From the NCBI RefSeq assembly GCF_947539375.1, contig NZ_OX443569.1, forward strand, positions 186,001-250,000: a DNA stretch of 64,000 nt, given 5' to 3'. The notes under the pieces were generated by a model. It had not been told where the DNA came from. It searched no databases and was given only the letters and a program-made list of their open reading frames with translations. This document shows positions 9,683-21,587 of the stretch, piece by piece. The DNA comes from Lactobacillus isalae (lineage in GTDB: Bacteria; Bacillota; Bacilli; Lactobacillales; Lactobacillaceae). A program made the position numbers and the translations under genes. Within the stretch, counting starts at the first letter, position 1, and every line of letters begins with the position of its first letter.

Positions 9683-11105
9683 TGAACAACCATTGGCCGT
9701 AAAAGTTAATGGCGGAAAACCAATACCTAAGTTTGGGTTGAGAGATAAAATTGGTTATGCTTTTGGTGATGTTGGGACTACCTTTTTAATGGGAATTTTA
9801 GCCTCTTTTGAATCAATTTATTTTACTAACGTTTTGGGAATTTCGCCAGTTATTAGCGGGACGATCTTATCAGTTACAACAATTGTTGGTGCATTTACTG
9901 ATTTAGCTGTTGGTAGAATGGCTGATAAGCGTCATTTAGGAAAGAAAGGACGTTTCCATCCTTGGATTAAATCAATGAAGTGGGCATTAGGCTTGTCAGT
10001 TTTGTTGATCTATATGCCTTTTATTCAAAGCTGGTCAATGGGAGCAAAAATTACATATATTTCATGTGCAAGTATTTTTTATATTGCTTGTTTATCGGCT
10101 TTTAATATTCCATATGGATCATTAGCTGCAGCGATTAGTTCTGATCCAGATGATAGAACATCTCTTTCAATTTATCGTAGCGTAGGGTCTGCTATTGGTG
10201 CTGGCGGTACAGGCTTTGTTTTACCATATCTTGTTTACACAACTTCAAAGACTGGACAACAAATTTTATCTGGTACGCGGTTATTCTACTGTGCAATAGG
10301 TTGTTTTGTATTAGCTATGATTTGCTACACTATTATGTATACTTTAACCACTGAAAGAGTTGTGGTTGAACATAAAAATCCAGTTAAAGGTGGAAAATTA
10401 GCTGCTTCATTATTTAAAGATCGTGCTTTAATTTCATTTTTAGTTGCAGAAATTGTTATTGTTTTATCAACTAGTTTTTCATCATTCTTAACTACTTATA
10501 TGTTTTCAACTTACTTCCAAAGTAAGCAAGCTTTATCAATTGCATTGCTGTTTAACTATGCTAATACGATTGTGCTGTCATTCTTTGCAAAACCATTAGC
10601 TTCAAAATTTGGTAAAAAGAAAATTGTTTCAATTGCATTATTTATGTCATCAATTTTGTATTTGATTGTTTATATTATGCAGATTCACAATGTATGGCTT
10701 TACTTAGTTTTAAGTTTTTTTACCACTCTATGTTTCTCTATGTTTAATATTATGACTTGGGCCTTTATGACTGATGTTATCGATTATCATCAATATGTTT
10801 CAGGGATGCGTGAAGACGGGACTATTTATAGTGTAAATATGTTTGGACGTAAAATTGCACAAACCTTGAATTCTTTCTTTAGTGGTGCAATTTTGACAGC
10901 CATTGGCTATAAAGCATCAACAACTGGTAGTTTGACTCAATCACCAGAAGTTTTAAAAGGAATTTATGCTTTAGCAACATTAGTTCCATTTGTTTTATTA
11001 ATGATCGGCGCTTTAATTTTAACTTTCTGGTATCCATTAAGTAAAAAAGAATTAGAGAAAGTATCCGCAAAACTAAAGGTGGTTAATAAGACTAATAAAG
11101 AATAG
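9666..11105 (+). CDS. GPH-family sugar symporter (first copy)
   Basis: Membrane carrier of the glycoside-pentoside-hexuronide:cation symporter family, 479 residues with about 12 helices. The cytoplasmic loop D-L-A-V-G-R-M-A-D-K-x-x-x-G-x-K-G-R-F-H-P-W (about residues 80-101) is the GPH signature. No EIIA-like C-terminal domain is attached, unlike LacS. The start is ATG 9666 behind GAGAGGAAA; an upstream frame extension lies wholly within the GH42 gene. It sits between the GH42 galactosidase and two esterases, so it probably imports an acetylated galactose-containing oligosaccharide. The precise cargo is inference. Confidence 0.9.
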   Translation: MDAMSDEQPLAVKVNGGKPIPKFGLRDKIGYAFGDVGTTFLMGILASFESIYFTNVLGISPVISGTILSVTTIVGAFTDLAVGRMADKRHLGKKGRFHPWIKSMKWALGLSVLLIYMPFIQSWSMGAKITYISCASIFYIACLSAFNIPYGSLAAAISSDPDDRTSLSIYRSVGSAIGAGGTGFVLPYLVYTTSKTGQQILSGTRLFYCAIGCFVLAMICYTIMYTLTTERVVVEHKNPVKGGKLAASLFKDRALISFLVAEIVIVLSTSFSSFLTTYMFSTYFQSKQALSIALLFNYANTIVLSFFAKPLASKFGKKKIVSIALFMSSILYLIVYIMQIHNVWLYLVLSFFTTLCFSMFNIMTWAFMTDVIDYHQYVSGMREDGTIYSVNMFGRKIAQTLNSFFSGAILTAIGYKASTTGSLTQSPEVLKGIYALATLVPFVLLMIGALILTFWYPLSKKELEKVSAKLKVVNKTNKE

Positions 11106-11117
11106 AGACGAGATAAA

Positions 11118-11957
11118 ATGAGGTATTTTTCACAAAAAATAAGCTCACCACTTTCTGAAAAAGCAGTATTAGATTGCTATATTCAAAACACAGAGAAATG
11201 TGCTCAAGGTAGGAAAAGACCAGCAATTATTATTTGTCCTGGTGGGGGCTATGAAGAAATTGCAGATCGAGAAGGCGAGCCAATTGCAATTAAGATGATG
11301 TCTTATGGATTTCAAGCTTTTGTATTGAATTATAGCCTAGCACCGGCACATTTTCCGATAGCCTTAACTGAATTAAGTACTGCAATAAAAGATGTTAGAA
11401 AAAATGCTAAAGAATTTCATATTGATCCAGATGCTATTTGGGTAGCGGGATTTTCTGCTGGAGGTCATTTAGCAGCGAGCTTAGGAGTTTATTGGCATAC
11501 GGATTTTCTACAAAAATATGGTTATCAAGCTGAAGAAATTAAACCTAATGGATTATTGCTAGGTTACCCTGTAATTACAGCAGGTAAGTATGCTCACCGA
11601 GGATCAATTGTTAATTTGCTAGGTAAAGACAAAGCAAATGAAATTGAGTATTTAAATGAAGTATCTTTAGAGTTGCATGTAGATAGATTTACCCCACCAA
11701 GTTTCATTTGGCATACAGCAACAGATGATGTTGTACCTGTAAATAATAGTTTAATGTTTGCGAACGCTTTGAAACAAAATGATATCAAATTTGCTTTGAC
11801 CATTTATCCAGAAGGTGGTCATGGATTAAGCTTGGGGACTATTGAAACAGCCCATAAAAGTGGTCACGATATTGTTCCTTGCGTAACAAATTGGCCAGAA
11901 AAATTTGTTGAATTTGCTAAAAATGTAGGAAATACCTTTCTGAGTGAAAGGAAATGA
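11118..11957 (+). CDS. Alpha/beta-hydrolase carbohydrate esterase
   Basis: Cytoplasmic esterase of 279 residues in the acetyl-esterase / BD-FAE-like group. It shows the oxyanion motif P-G-G-G-Y near residue 41, the nucleophile elbow G-F-S113-A-G-G, a charge-relay aspartate at D203/D204 (T-A-T-D-D-V-V-P) and the catalytic H235 (E-G-G-H-G). All triad residues are in place. There is no signal peptide. It lies 12 bp behind the symporter and overlaps the next esterase by 4 bp, so it is part of one operon. It likely strips acetyl (or other acyl) groups from imported plant oligosaccharides. Confidence 0.87.
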   Translation: MRYFSQKISSPLSEKAVLDCYIQNTEKCAQGRKRPAIIICPGGGYEEIADREGEPIAIKMMSYGFQAFVLNYSLAPAHFPIALTELSTAIKDVRKNAKEFHIDPDAIWVAGFSAGGHLAASLGVYWHTDFLQKYGYQAEEIKPNGLLLGYPVITAGKYAHRGSIVNLLGKDKANEIEYLNEVSLELHVDRFTPPSFIWHTATDDVVPVNNSLMFANALKQNDIKFALTIYPEGGHGLSLGTIETAHKSGHDIVPCVTNWPEKFVEFAKNVGNTFLSERK

Positions 11958-12913
11958 TTATGTTAACTAATTTAGATAAGTATAAAAATTATAAAGGAGT
12001 CGGTGAAAGACCAAAAGATTTTGACAAGATTTGGAATCAAGGGAAAAGGAAAGTAGACGAAATAGGTTTTAATTATGAACTGCAAAGAGTAAGTGAGCCT
12101 TCAAATATTGTAGATTTTTATCATTTATATTTTTATGGAATCGGTGGAGCCAAAATTCATGCTCAGCTAATTGTGCCTAAAAAATTAACTGGTAAGCATG
12201 CTGGACTATTGTACTTTCATGGTTATCATTGTAGTGCAGGTGATTTTGAAGATAAAGTTGGTTGGGCAGCTGAAGGATTTATTGTTCTTGCTTTAGATTG
12301 TTGCGGACAAGGAGGTTTATCTGAAGATCATATTTCTGTAAAAGGGGATATTATGAATAGACTAATTATTCGCGGTGTTGAAAATTGGAATCCGGAGAAA
12401 TTATACTTTTATCGTCAATTTTTAGATACTTGCCACGCTGCAAACATTCTCATGAATATGACTCATGTTGATGAAAAGAAAATATTCATTAAAGGAATAT
12501 CTCAAGGTGGAGGTTTAGCATTAGCATGTGCAGGTTTAGTTCCAGAAATTTATAAGGTTCAAGTTGCGTATCCATTTTTGTCGGACTATCGAAAAGCATA
12601 TCAGTATGGGCCAACGACAGCATTTGGCGAACTATCTTATTGGTTTCATTATCGCAATCCTCTTCATAAAAAAGAAAAAGATTTATTTACTCTTTTAGAT
12701 TATATCGATGTTAAATTTTTTGCTGATAAAATAAAAGCTCAAGTATTGTGGGAAATGGGTGGTTCGGATAAGCAAGTTCTTCCTTAAACACAAATGGCTG
12801 CTTTTAATCGGATTACGTCTAAAAAGAAAATTTATTTGGCTCCAGAGTATGGACATGAATTTATTCCTCGATTAGGTGATGGTATTAGAGACTTCTTTTT
12901 TAATAAAATGTAA
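11954..12913 (+). pseudogene. Acetylxylan-esterase (CE7-like) gene broken by an in-frame stop
   Basis: The frame reads as a CE7/AXE1-type deacetylase. It shows L-L-Y-F-H-G-Y, then D-C-C-G-Q-G-G, then the nucleophile motif G-I-S-Q-G-G-G near residue 179, and M-G-G-S-D carrying the acid residue. A TAA at 12785-12787 follows Q-V-L-P. Beyond it the same frame goes on for 42 codons, T-Q-M-A-A-F-N-R-I and then Y-G-H-E with the catalytic histidine, and stops at 12911-12913. Family members usually have P-P-S-T at this point, so one base change from TCA to TAA explains the lesion. A product ending at 12787 (277 residues) would lack the catalytic histidine. The lesion is either a recent mutation or a sequencing error. 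The first ATG overlaps the preceding stop. Confidence 0.85.
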
Positions 12914-12922
12914 GCGAATACA
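12909..12922 (+). promoter_or_regulatory. cre-like site before the second AraC gene
   Basis: TGTAAGCGAATACA matches the cre consensus except for one central position. It overlaps the stop codon of the broken esterase frame. A TATGCTACAAT extended -10-like sequence follows at about 12927-12937, suggesting a separate promoter for the AraC gene. Confidence 0.55.
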
Positions 12923-12952
12923 TCTTATGCTACAATTAAATTGTAACTATAG

Positions 12953-13777
12953 ATGAAAAGCGTAGATAAGATGAGTATAAAATTCAATTCTTCAGAAAGC
13001 GAATATCCACTAAAGTTTTATGATATCGGATTAAAGTGGATACAACATAAAGTTTATCGTCCTCATGGATTTAGATATTATCATTGGCTTCAAACAGATA
13101 AAGGTACTGGTTTTATAAAAATCGGTCAACAAGTAATCAAATTATCTCCCCATCAAGGTTTTCTAATGAGACCATATACTCCCTATTCTTGCTATCCTGA
13201 TACAGATCAAATTTGGATAACGTCATTTTTAACTTTTGAAGGAACAATGATTGATTCCTTGGCATCATTTCTTGATTTAAATGAATTTCAAATTTATCAG
13301 GATCTCGATAAAAATCTGGAGAATTTTATTGAGAATAATTACAAGTCATTTACGACGTATGATTATTTATCTTCATTAGAACAATCTACCTTAATTTATA
13401 CATTTTTGATGTATTTAAAGCGTAATGCCTATATTAATGAATTAGATTTTTCGCAAAGTAAAATAGTCAATAAAATTATTGAGTACATTAGGCTTCATTA
13501 TCAAGAAAAAATAAGTAATGAGATGCTTGCATCACTTAGTGGTTATTCTATTCCTCACACTGTAAGATTATTTAAAGCCGAAGTTGAGGTTACTCCAATG
13601 GAATATTTAACACGTTTTCGCTTGAGAATGGCTAAGACACTGGTAGATTTTAAGCCAGAGATTAGTATTGATGAAATAGCCTCGTTAGTTGGCTATTCGA
13701 ATATTTCTTACTTTATTCAACAGTATAAAAAGATGTTTCAAACAACTCCTGGACAGGAAAGACATCATGTTTTATAA
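12953..13777 (+). CDS. AraC-family transcriptional regulator (second)
   Basis: Regulator of 274 residues. The N-terminal half has a degenerate cupin (H-G-F-R-Y-Y-H-W, then I-K-L-S-P-H-Q-G-F-L-M-R-P). The C-terminal 100 residues carry two helix-turn-helix units, the second ending Y-x-x-F-I-Q-Q-Y-K-K-M-F-Q-T-T-P-G. Two ATG starts are possible, 12953 and 12971; the second has a GATAAG just ahead and begins at the usual place for the family. It lies between the GH42/esterase group and the lyase/symporter pair, so it probably controls one or both. Confidence 0.9.
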   Translation: MKSVDKMSIKFNSSESEYPLKFYDIGLKWIQHKVYRPHGFRYYHWLQTDKGTGFIKIGQQVIKLSPHQGFLMRPYTPYSCYPDTDQIWITSFLTFEGTMIDSLASFLDLNEFQIYQDLDKNLENFIENNYKSFTTYDYLSSLEQSTLIYTFLMYLKRNAYINELDFSQSKIVNKIIEYIRLHYQEKISNEMLASLSGYSIPHTVRLFKAEVEVTPMEYLTRFRLRMAKTLVDFKPEISIDEIASLVGYSNISYFIQQYKKMFQTTPGQERHHVL

Positions 13778-13798
13778 AGTAATATTTTAATTATATAT

Positions 13799-13832
13799 AA
13801 AAGCCAAGCATATTATGTTTGGCTTTTTTTAT
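13799..13832 (+). terminator. Terminator or attenuator between AraC and the lyase gene
   Basis: AAAAGCCAA (13799-13807) pairs with TTTGGC (13818-13823), followed by seven T. It ends only 15 bp before the lyase ATG, with the lyase ribosome site AGGAGA directly behind. No room is left for a promoter between them, so the lyase must depend on read-through. Confidence 0.75.
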
Positions 13833-13846
13833 TAGGAGAAAGAGCG

Positions 13847-15538
13847 ATGTTATCTAAATCAAAAGCGCATATAGAAGATAGTAATAAAGAATTATCTTTA
13901 AGCAATAATGAAGTACAAATAACTTTCACTAAACAAGGCTATGTCACAAAGCTTCTGTATAAAGGAAAAAATGTCTTAGAAGACTTAAAAGGCGAACCTC
14001 ATGATCCCGATAAAAATCATAGTTTTTATTGTGATTATCATATGGATGGAAAAACAAGACATATGCATATTGATCAAATAAAAACTATTGAAAATAATGA
14101 TCAGATGATTCATTTGGCGTTTATTGATTCAAAAAGTGAACTTGGAATTGAATATCATATCATTTTGAAAAATAACGATTCTGGCATTTATTCGTATGTT
14201 AAGGCATGGAACAATACTGATCGTTCCTTGAAAGTAAATGAATTAAGAACTGTTTATCGGTTCAATCAAGGTTTGTTTAATTGGAGTACAAATGGAGTTC
14301 GATTCGGCAGGCAACCTTCATCGAAGGAAATGCTTACAGGTAAAAAAATCCAAGATGAGACTTATAAGATGAAGCGAGGAAATCTGTTTTCAAACAGTCA
14401 GATTTATTCCAAATATGATTATGCTGGGTACTATAAAGACACAGATTTCTGGGGACAAGCAGGAGATAATTTTGGTGCATGGCTAATTACACCAGATAAA
14501 TCTTTTTATGGTTCAGGCCCGTTAAATCAAGATCTTATGATTCATTATGATGGATTAATCTTGAATTACTTATTTAGTGAACATTTTGGTAAGGGCCTGA
14601 ATGTTCTGTCAACTGACTTTAAGAAAATGTATGGACCATGGTGTCTATATTTAAATAATGGTTCATTTGAAGATGTAGTAAAAAGAAGTAAGAAAGAAAA
14701 ACAGGCTTGGCCATATTTCTGGTTGGATGATCAAGATTATCCGTTAGAGTTAAGCAATGTTATTGGTCAGATTAGTTCAGCTGTTTCTAAAAAATATGAA
14801 ATCATTTTGATTAGTAATCCTAAGGATAAAAAGACACTTATCGAGCACCAAAATTCTAGTACTTATTGTGTTAAGACAGATGAAAAAGGAAAATTTAGTT
14901 TAAAAAATATTCGACCAGATAGCTATTCCTTATATGCTTACGCTTTAGATGGTACAGATCTTGATAAACATTTATTGATAAAAGATATTTCAATCAATCA
15001 AAGAAAGATTGATTTAGGAAAATTTGAAATTCATCCATCTACAAAAACTATTTGGCAAATTGGTTATCCTTCACATACAACCGATGGATTTAAGTATAGT
15101 GATCAGCTGCGTAATTATGTTTGGCAAAAATTAGTGCCAAGTAATTTAACATATCAAGTTGATAAAAATGATGATTGGTATTATCTCCAAAATGATAGTG
15201 GAAAATGGAATATTGAATTTTCTTCTAATAATTTATCTAATAAAAATTTAGTACTTAAGCTTGCCTTAGCGGGAGCAACGCAAAAACAAATGGATCAAGG
15301 AAATGGGGTCCTGATTAATATCAATTTAAATGGAAAAAAGATTTTTTCTGAAAGATTTGAAAATGATCGAACTGCATATCGTTCAGCGTTAAAGAGTGGA
15401 AGATATCATTTGATAACAGTGCCGATTAATTATGATCAATTAAAGCAAAATCAAGTTAATACTATTAGTTTTACTACTGATGGATATTTAATGTATGACG
15501 CAATCCAATTAGGAGAGGAGTGTAAGAGAAATGTATAA
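13847..15538 (+). CDS. PL4-type rhamnogalacturonan lyase, cytoplasmic
   Basis: Predicted lyase cleaving rhamnosyl-galacturonosyl bonds of rhamnogalacturonan-I by beta-elimination. The 563 residues carry the three-part PL4 layout: catalytic beta-sandwich (1 to about 300), an Ig/FnIII-like domain (about 305-395, with G-K-F-S-L-K-N-I-R-P and Y-S-L-Y-A-Y) and a C-terminal carbohydrate-binding-like jelly roll (about 400-563, W-Q-I-G-Y-P). Candidate catalytic residues are K189 (Y-S-K-Y) and H246 (S-E-H-F-G); their spacing of 57 is close to that of K150 and H210 in the fungal enzyme. W-L-I-T-P and G-G/S-G-P-L-x-Q-D-L also match the family. There is no signal peptide, unlike most PL4 enzymes, so it must act on imported oligosaccharides. 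The symporter gene overlaps its end. Confidence 0.82.
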   Translation: MLSKSKAHIEDSNKELSLSNNEVQITFTKQGYVTKLLYKGKNVLEDLKGEPHDPDKNHSFYCDYHMDGKTRHMHIDQIKTIENNDQMIHLAFIDSKSELGIEYHIILKNNDSGIYSYVKAWNNTDRSLKVNELRTVYRFNQGLFNWSTNGVRFGRQPSSKEMLTGKKIQDETYKMKRGNLFSNSQIYSKYDYAGYYKDTDFWGQAGDNFGAWLITPDKSFYGSGPLNQDLMIHYDGLILNYLFSEHFGKGLNVLSTDFKKMYGPWCLYLNNGSFEDVVKRSKKEKQAWPYFWLDDQDYPLELSNVIGQISSAVSKKYEIILISNPKDKKTLIEHQNSSTYCVKTDEKGKFSLKNIRPDSYSLYAYALDGTDLDKHLLIKDISINQRKIDLGKFEIHPSTKTIWQIGYPSHTTDGFKYSDQLRNYVWQKLVPSNLTYQVDKNDDWYYLQNDSGKWNIEFSSNNLSNKNLVLKLALAGATQKQMDQGNGVLININLNGKKIFSERFENDRTAYRSALKSGRYHLITVPINYDQLKQNQVNTISFTTDGYLMYDAIQLGEECKRNV

Positions 15539-17099
15539 AAAGAAAATAAAATTACAAAAATTAGCGCTAGGTGGAGAAAATACAAAGATTCCTATGTGGC
15601 GTAAATTAGGATTTTCAGCATTTCAAATGTCTAATATTATGATGACATTGGTCACAACATGGTTAATGTATTACTATACAACATTTTTGAAAATACCAAT
15701 TGTTACTGTAACTTTGATGTTTACGACAGCAAAAATCATTGGTGCGGTTATTACACCAATTTATGGCTATTTTTCAGATCGTTTATACCAAACAAAATTT
15801 GGACGTAAACACGGTAGGCGTAAATCAATGTTTCTAATTGGCATACCCCTTAAAGCAATTACTTATATTGTAATGTGGATACCTGGTTTATCAACACCAT
15901 TTTATTTTATTTTCTTCATGTTGTATTTCCTTGTAACGCCAATGCTTTCTACCTCTCAATTGACTTTGACTTCAGAAATGTCAGAAAGTTCTGGACAAAG
16001 AGCACAATTAGTTGGGTTTAATCAAGCCGGTAGTGCAATTGCTGGTATTTTCGGTTCTTTATTCATTGCTTGGATTTTTAAGCTTTGTGGTCAAAACAAT
16101 CTGAAAAGTTTTGTAATTGCAGCAATTATTTACGACATTATCGGTACCATTATGTTGATAATTTTCTATAATTCAGTTTACGAAAGGCCAGTAGATGAAT
16201 CAACTATTCTTGAAAATAATGGGTTAGGATTATGGGAAAGATTAGTTAATATTTTTTGGAATTTCTTTAGTGCAATTAAAAATAAATCTTATTGGACTTA
16301 TGTTTTGATGTGGCAAAGTGAGGAACTTTTTAGAACAATTCGTGGTGATATTAATACTTACTTTATTATTTTTGTATTGTTATTAACACCATCTGATGTT
16401 GCAGTTTCGACTAGTGTTGGATTTTTCTTTGGTATTTTGTTTTTACTATTCTTTATGTGGCTGCAGAGCAAGACAAATGGGATGCTTTCATATCGTATTG
16501 GTGCTTGGTCCGGAATTGCCGTTTTTTTGTTCATCGGATGCTTGGCTATCTTTAGACCAGCACATTTAAGTTTATGGTGGATTGTGGCAATGATTGCGTT
16601 GAATTTCGGTATTACAGGAGTTGTTAATTCATCACAATATATTTTTACTTTTATACCAGATATTGACGAGATGGTAACTTCGAAGCGTCGAGAAGGTGAA
16701 TTTGCAGGTATTAATACAACTTTAGATACAGTTTTAGATTCTCTATTTACCTTAATTGTTGGTGTCGTTTTGCAAGTTACCGGATTTAAACCAGGCGCAA
16801 AGATTCAGTCAGCTACAACAGTAAATGCGTTGATGATTTTATATATAGCTGTCCCAATTTGCTTGTTATTGTTAGGAATTGCTTTTTCTTATATTTGTAA
16901 ATTAAATGTTGAAAATCATACGATTATTTTGAATGAAATTAAGAGATTACGTAGTGGTGGTTCAATGAGAGAAGTTACCCCAGAAACTAAGAAAGTAGTA
17001 GAAGATCTTACTGGTTTTAAGTATGAGAATTGCTGGGGTAACAATGATGTGATGAACTATCGAAAGAGTCGGAAAAAGTCTAAAGAAGTTATTTTATAA
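15531..17099 (+). CDS. GPH-family sugar symporter (second copy)
   Basis: Membrane symporter of 522 residues with about 12 helices. The GPH loop signature is G-Y-F-S-D-R-L-Y-Q-T-K-F-G-R-K-H-G-R-R-K near residues 83-102. It begins 8 bp inside the lyase gene, so the two are translationally coupled, which points to rhamnogalacturonan oligosaccharides as cargo. It is only distantly similar to the copy at 9666 (for example, its tail after residue 470 is longer and charged). No regulatory EIIA domain is fused. Confidence 0.9.
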   Translation: MYKKKIKLQKLALGGENTKIPMWRKLGFSAFQMSNIMMTLVTTWLMYYYTTFLKIPIVTVTLMFTTAKIIGAVITPIYGYFSDRLYQTKFGRKHGRRKSMFLIGIPLKAITYIVMWIPGLSTPFYFIFFMLYFLVTPMLSTSQLTLTSEMSESSGQRAQLVGFNQAGSAIAGIFGSLFIAWIFKLCGQNNLKSFVIAAIIYDIIGTIMLIIFYNSVYERPVDESTILENNGLGLWERLVNIFWNFFSAIKNKSYWTYVLMWQSEELFRTIRGDINTYFIIFVLLLTPSDVAVSTSVGFFFGILFLLFFMWLQSKTNGMLSYRIGAWSGIAVFLFIGCLAIFRPAHLSLWWIVAMIALNFGITGVVNSSQYIFTFIPDIDEMVTSKRREGEFAGINTTLDTVLDSLFTLIVGVVLQVTGFKPGAKIQSATTVNALMILYIAVPICLLLLGIAFSYICKLNVENHTIILNEIKRLRSGGSMREVTPETKKVVEDLTGFKYENCWGNNDVMNYRKSRKKSKEVIL

Positions 17100-17109
17100 A
17101 AAAAAAATA

Positions 17110-17138
17110 TTGACACCGCTTACAATTAGTTTTACTAT
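17110..17138 (+). promoter_or_regulatory. Promoter of the licT-bgl operon
   Basis: A perfect -35 TTGACA (17110-17115) and -10 TACTAT (17133-17138) are separated by 17 bp. A cre half-like CCGCTTACA lies in the spacer, so CcpA control is possible. Confidence 0.85.
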
Positions 17139-17153
17139 GAATATAGTATTAAA

Positions 17154-17229
17154 GGACTGTTACTGATTCGATCAGGCATAACCTATTACAATACCTAAAC
17201 ATACAGGTGTATTGTAATAGGTTTTTTTA
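17154..17229 (+). promoter_or_regulatory. LicT-type RAT antiterminator with overlapping terminator (leader of licT)
   Basis: The RAT sequence runs from 17154 to 17183 (GGACTGTTACTGATTCGATC, then AGGCATAACC), closely matching the target of BglG/LicT proteins. Its last AACC begins the terminator arm AACCTATTACAATAC (17180-17194), which pairs with GTATTGTAATAGGTT (17209-17223) followed by a T-run. Binding of LicT to the RAT would prevent the terminator from forming. Confidence 0.93.
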
Positions 17230-17252
17230 TTCCTTTGAACGGAGAGATGAAT

Positions 17253-18101
17253 ATGAAATATAAAAAGAAAGTTAATAACAATATGGCTCTGGCTCTGGAT
17301 AAGGATGGAAAAGAATGGGTATTAGTCGGTAAGGGTCTGGGATTTGGTTTTAAAAAAGGAGATGCAATAGGAAATGAAAGAATAGAAAAAAGATTTAGAG
17401 CAGAAGAAAAAGAAATTGGCTCCCAACAAGCTATATCGCAGGTTTTATCAAAAATAAATCCACAGGTGTTATTAGTTATTACAAATATTTCTTCTAAAAT
17501 TGAAAAATTTTTAGGATTTAAATTAAGCAATTATAACTATTTAGCTTTAGCTGATCATGTTAATTTTGTTATTCAAAAGCAAAAAGATCCTCAGTATAAG
17601 AAGATTGAACATGTAGATTTTCAATTGAAGAATATATATCCAAAAGAATATGAAGCTGCTATATATACATTACGAATTATTCGTGAAAAATTACATGTTA
17701 CATTGCCAGAAATAGAAGCAAATTATTTAACATTGCATTATGTTAATGCAGCAACTAATGATTCTTATCTTGATGAAACATTAGAAATGACTGAATTAAT
17801 TGAAAAGATTACTCGTGTCATTTCTTACTCTATGCAAGTTTCAATCGATAAAAATTCGATCAACTATTCTAGGTTTATAACTCATATTAGATATTTTTTT
17901 ACTAGAGAAATGAGTAATAAAAAGACGAATGAAGAAAAGATAAGTACTGAATTAATCCACGTAATAGTTAAAAATTTTCCTGAATGTTATAGTACTGCGA
18001 CAAAAGTTGCAGAATTACTTAATCGAGATAAATCTTGGAAGATTGATGAAGAAGAAATACTATACTTAACTATTCATATTTGGCGATTAACTAGAAAGTA
18101 G
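17253..18101 (+). CDS. licT: BglG/LicT-family transcriptional antiterminator
   Basis: RNA-binding antiterminator of 282 residues controlling beta-glucoside genes. The co-antiterminator RNA-binding domain is residues 1-60 (V-N-N-N-M-A-L-A-L and G-K-G-L-G-F-G). Two PRD domains follow with their phosphorylatable histidines in place: H102 and H162 in PRD1, H211 and H275 in PRD2. Activity is therefore expected to be adjusted by HPr and by the EII of the same operon. The start is ATG 17253, six bases after GGAGAG; ATG 17247 and TTG 17235 are less well placed. It is preceded by its own RAT and followed by a second one. Confidence 0.93.
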   Translation: MKYKKKVNNNMALALDKDGKEWVLVGKGLGFGFKKGDAIGNERIEKRFRAEEKEIGSQQAISQVLSKINPQVLLVITNISSKIEKFLGFKLSNYNYLALADHVNFVIQKQKDPQYKKIEHVDFQLKNIYPKEYEAAIYTLRIIREKLHVTLPEIEANYLTLHYVNAATNDSYLDETLEMTELIEKITRVISYSMQVSIDKNSINYSRFITHIRYFFTREMSNKKTNEEKISTELIHVIVKNFPECYSTATKVAELLNRDKSWKIDEEEILYLTIHIWRLTRK

Positions 18102-18163
18102 GACTGTTACTGATTGTAGATCAGGCATAACCTAGCAAGCACATGAATTTTGTTGGGTATTTT
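18101..18163 (+). promoter_or_regulatory. Second RAT antiterminator and terminator between licT and bglP
   Basis: GGACTGTTACTGATTGTAGA then TCAGGCATAACC (18101-18132) is a second RAT that starts on the last base of the licT stop codon. Its AACCTAGCAA (18129-18138) pairs, with G-U pairs, with TTGTTGGGTA (18150-18159) ahead of TTTT. It gives the permease genes a second LicT checkpoint. Confidence 0.88.
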
Positions 18164-18176
18164 CTAGGAGGCAATT

Positions 18177-21531
<3,355 letters not shown>

Positions 21532-21587
21532 TTCTATAAAATATCTATATATATTCGCGTAGCTATTGTTTACGCAATAATAAAAAA

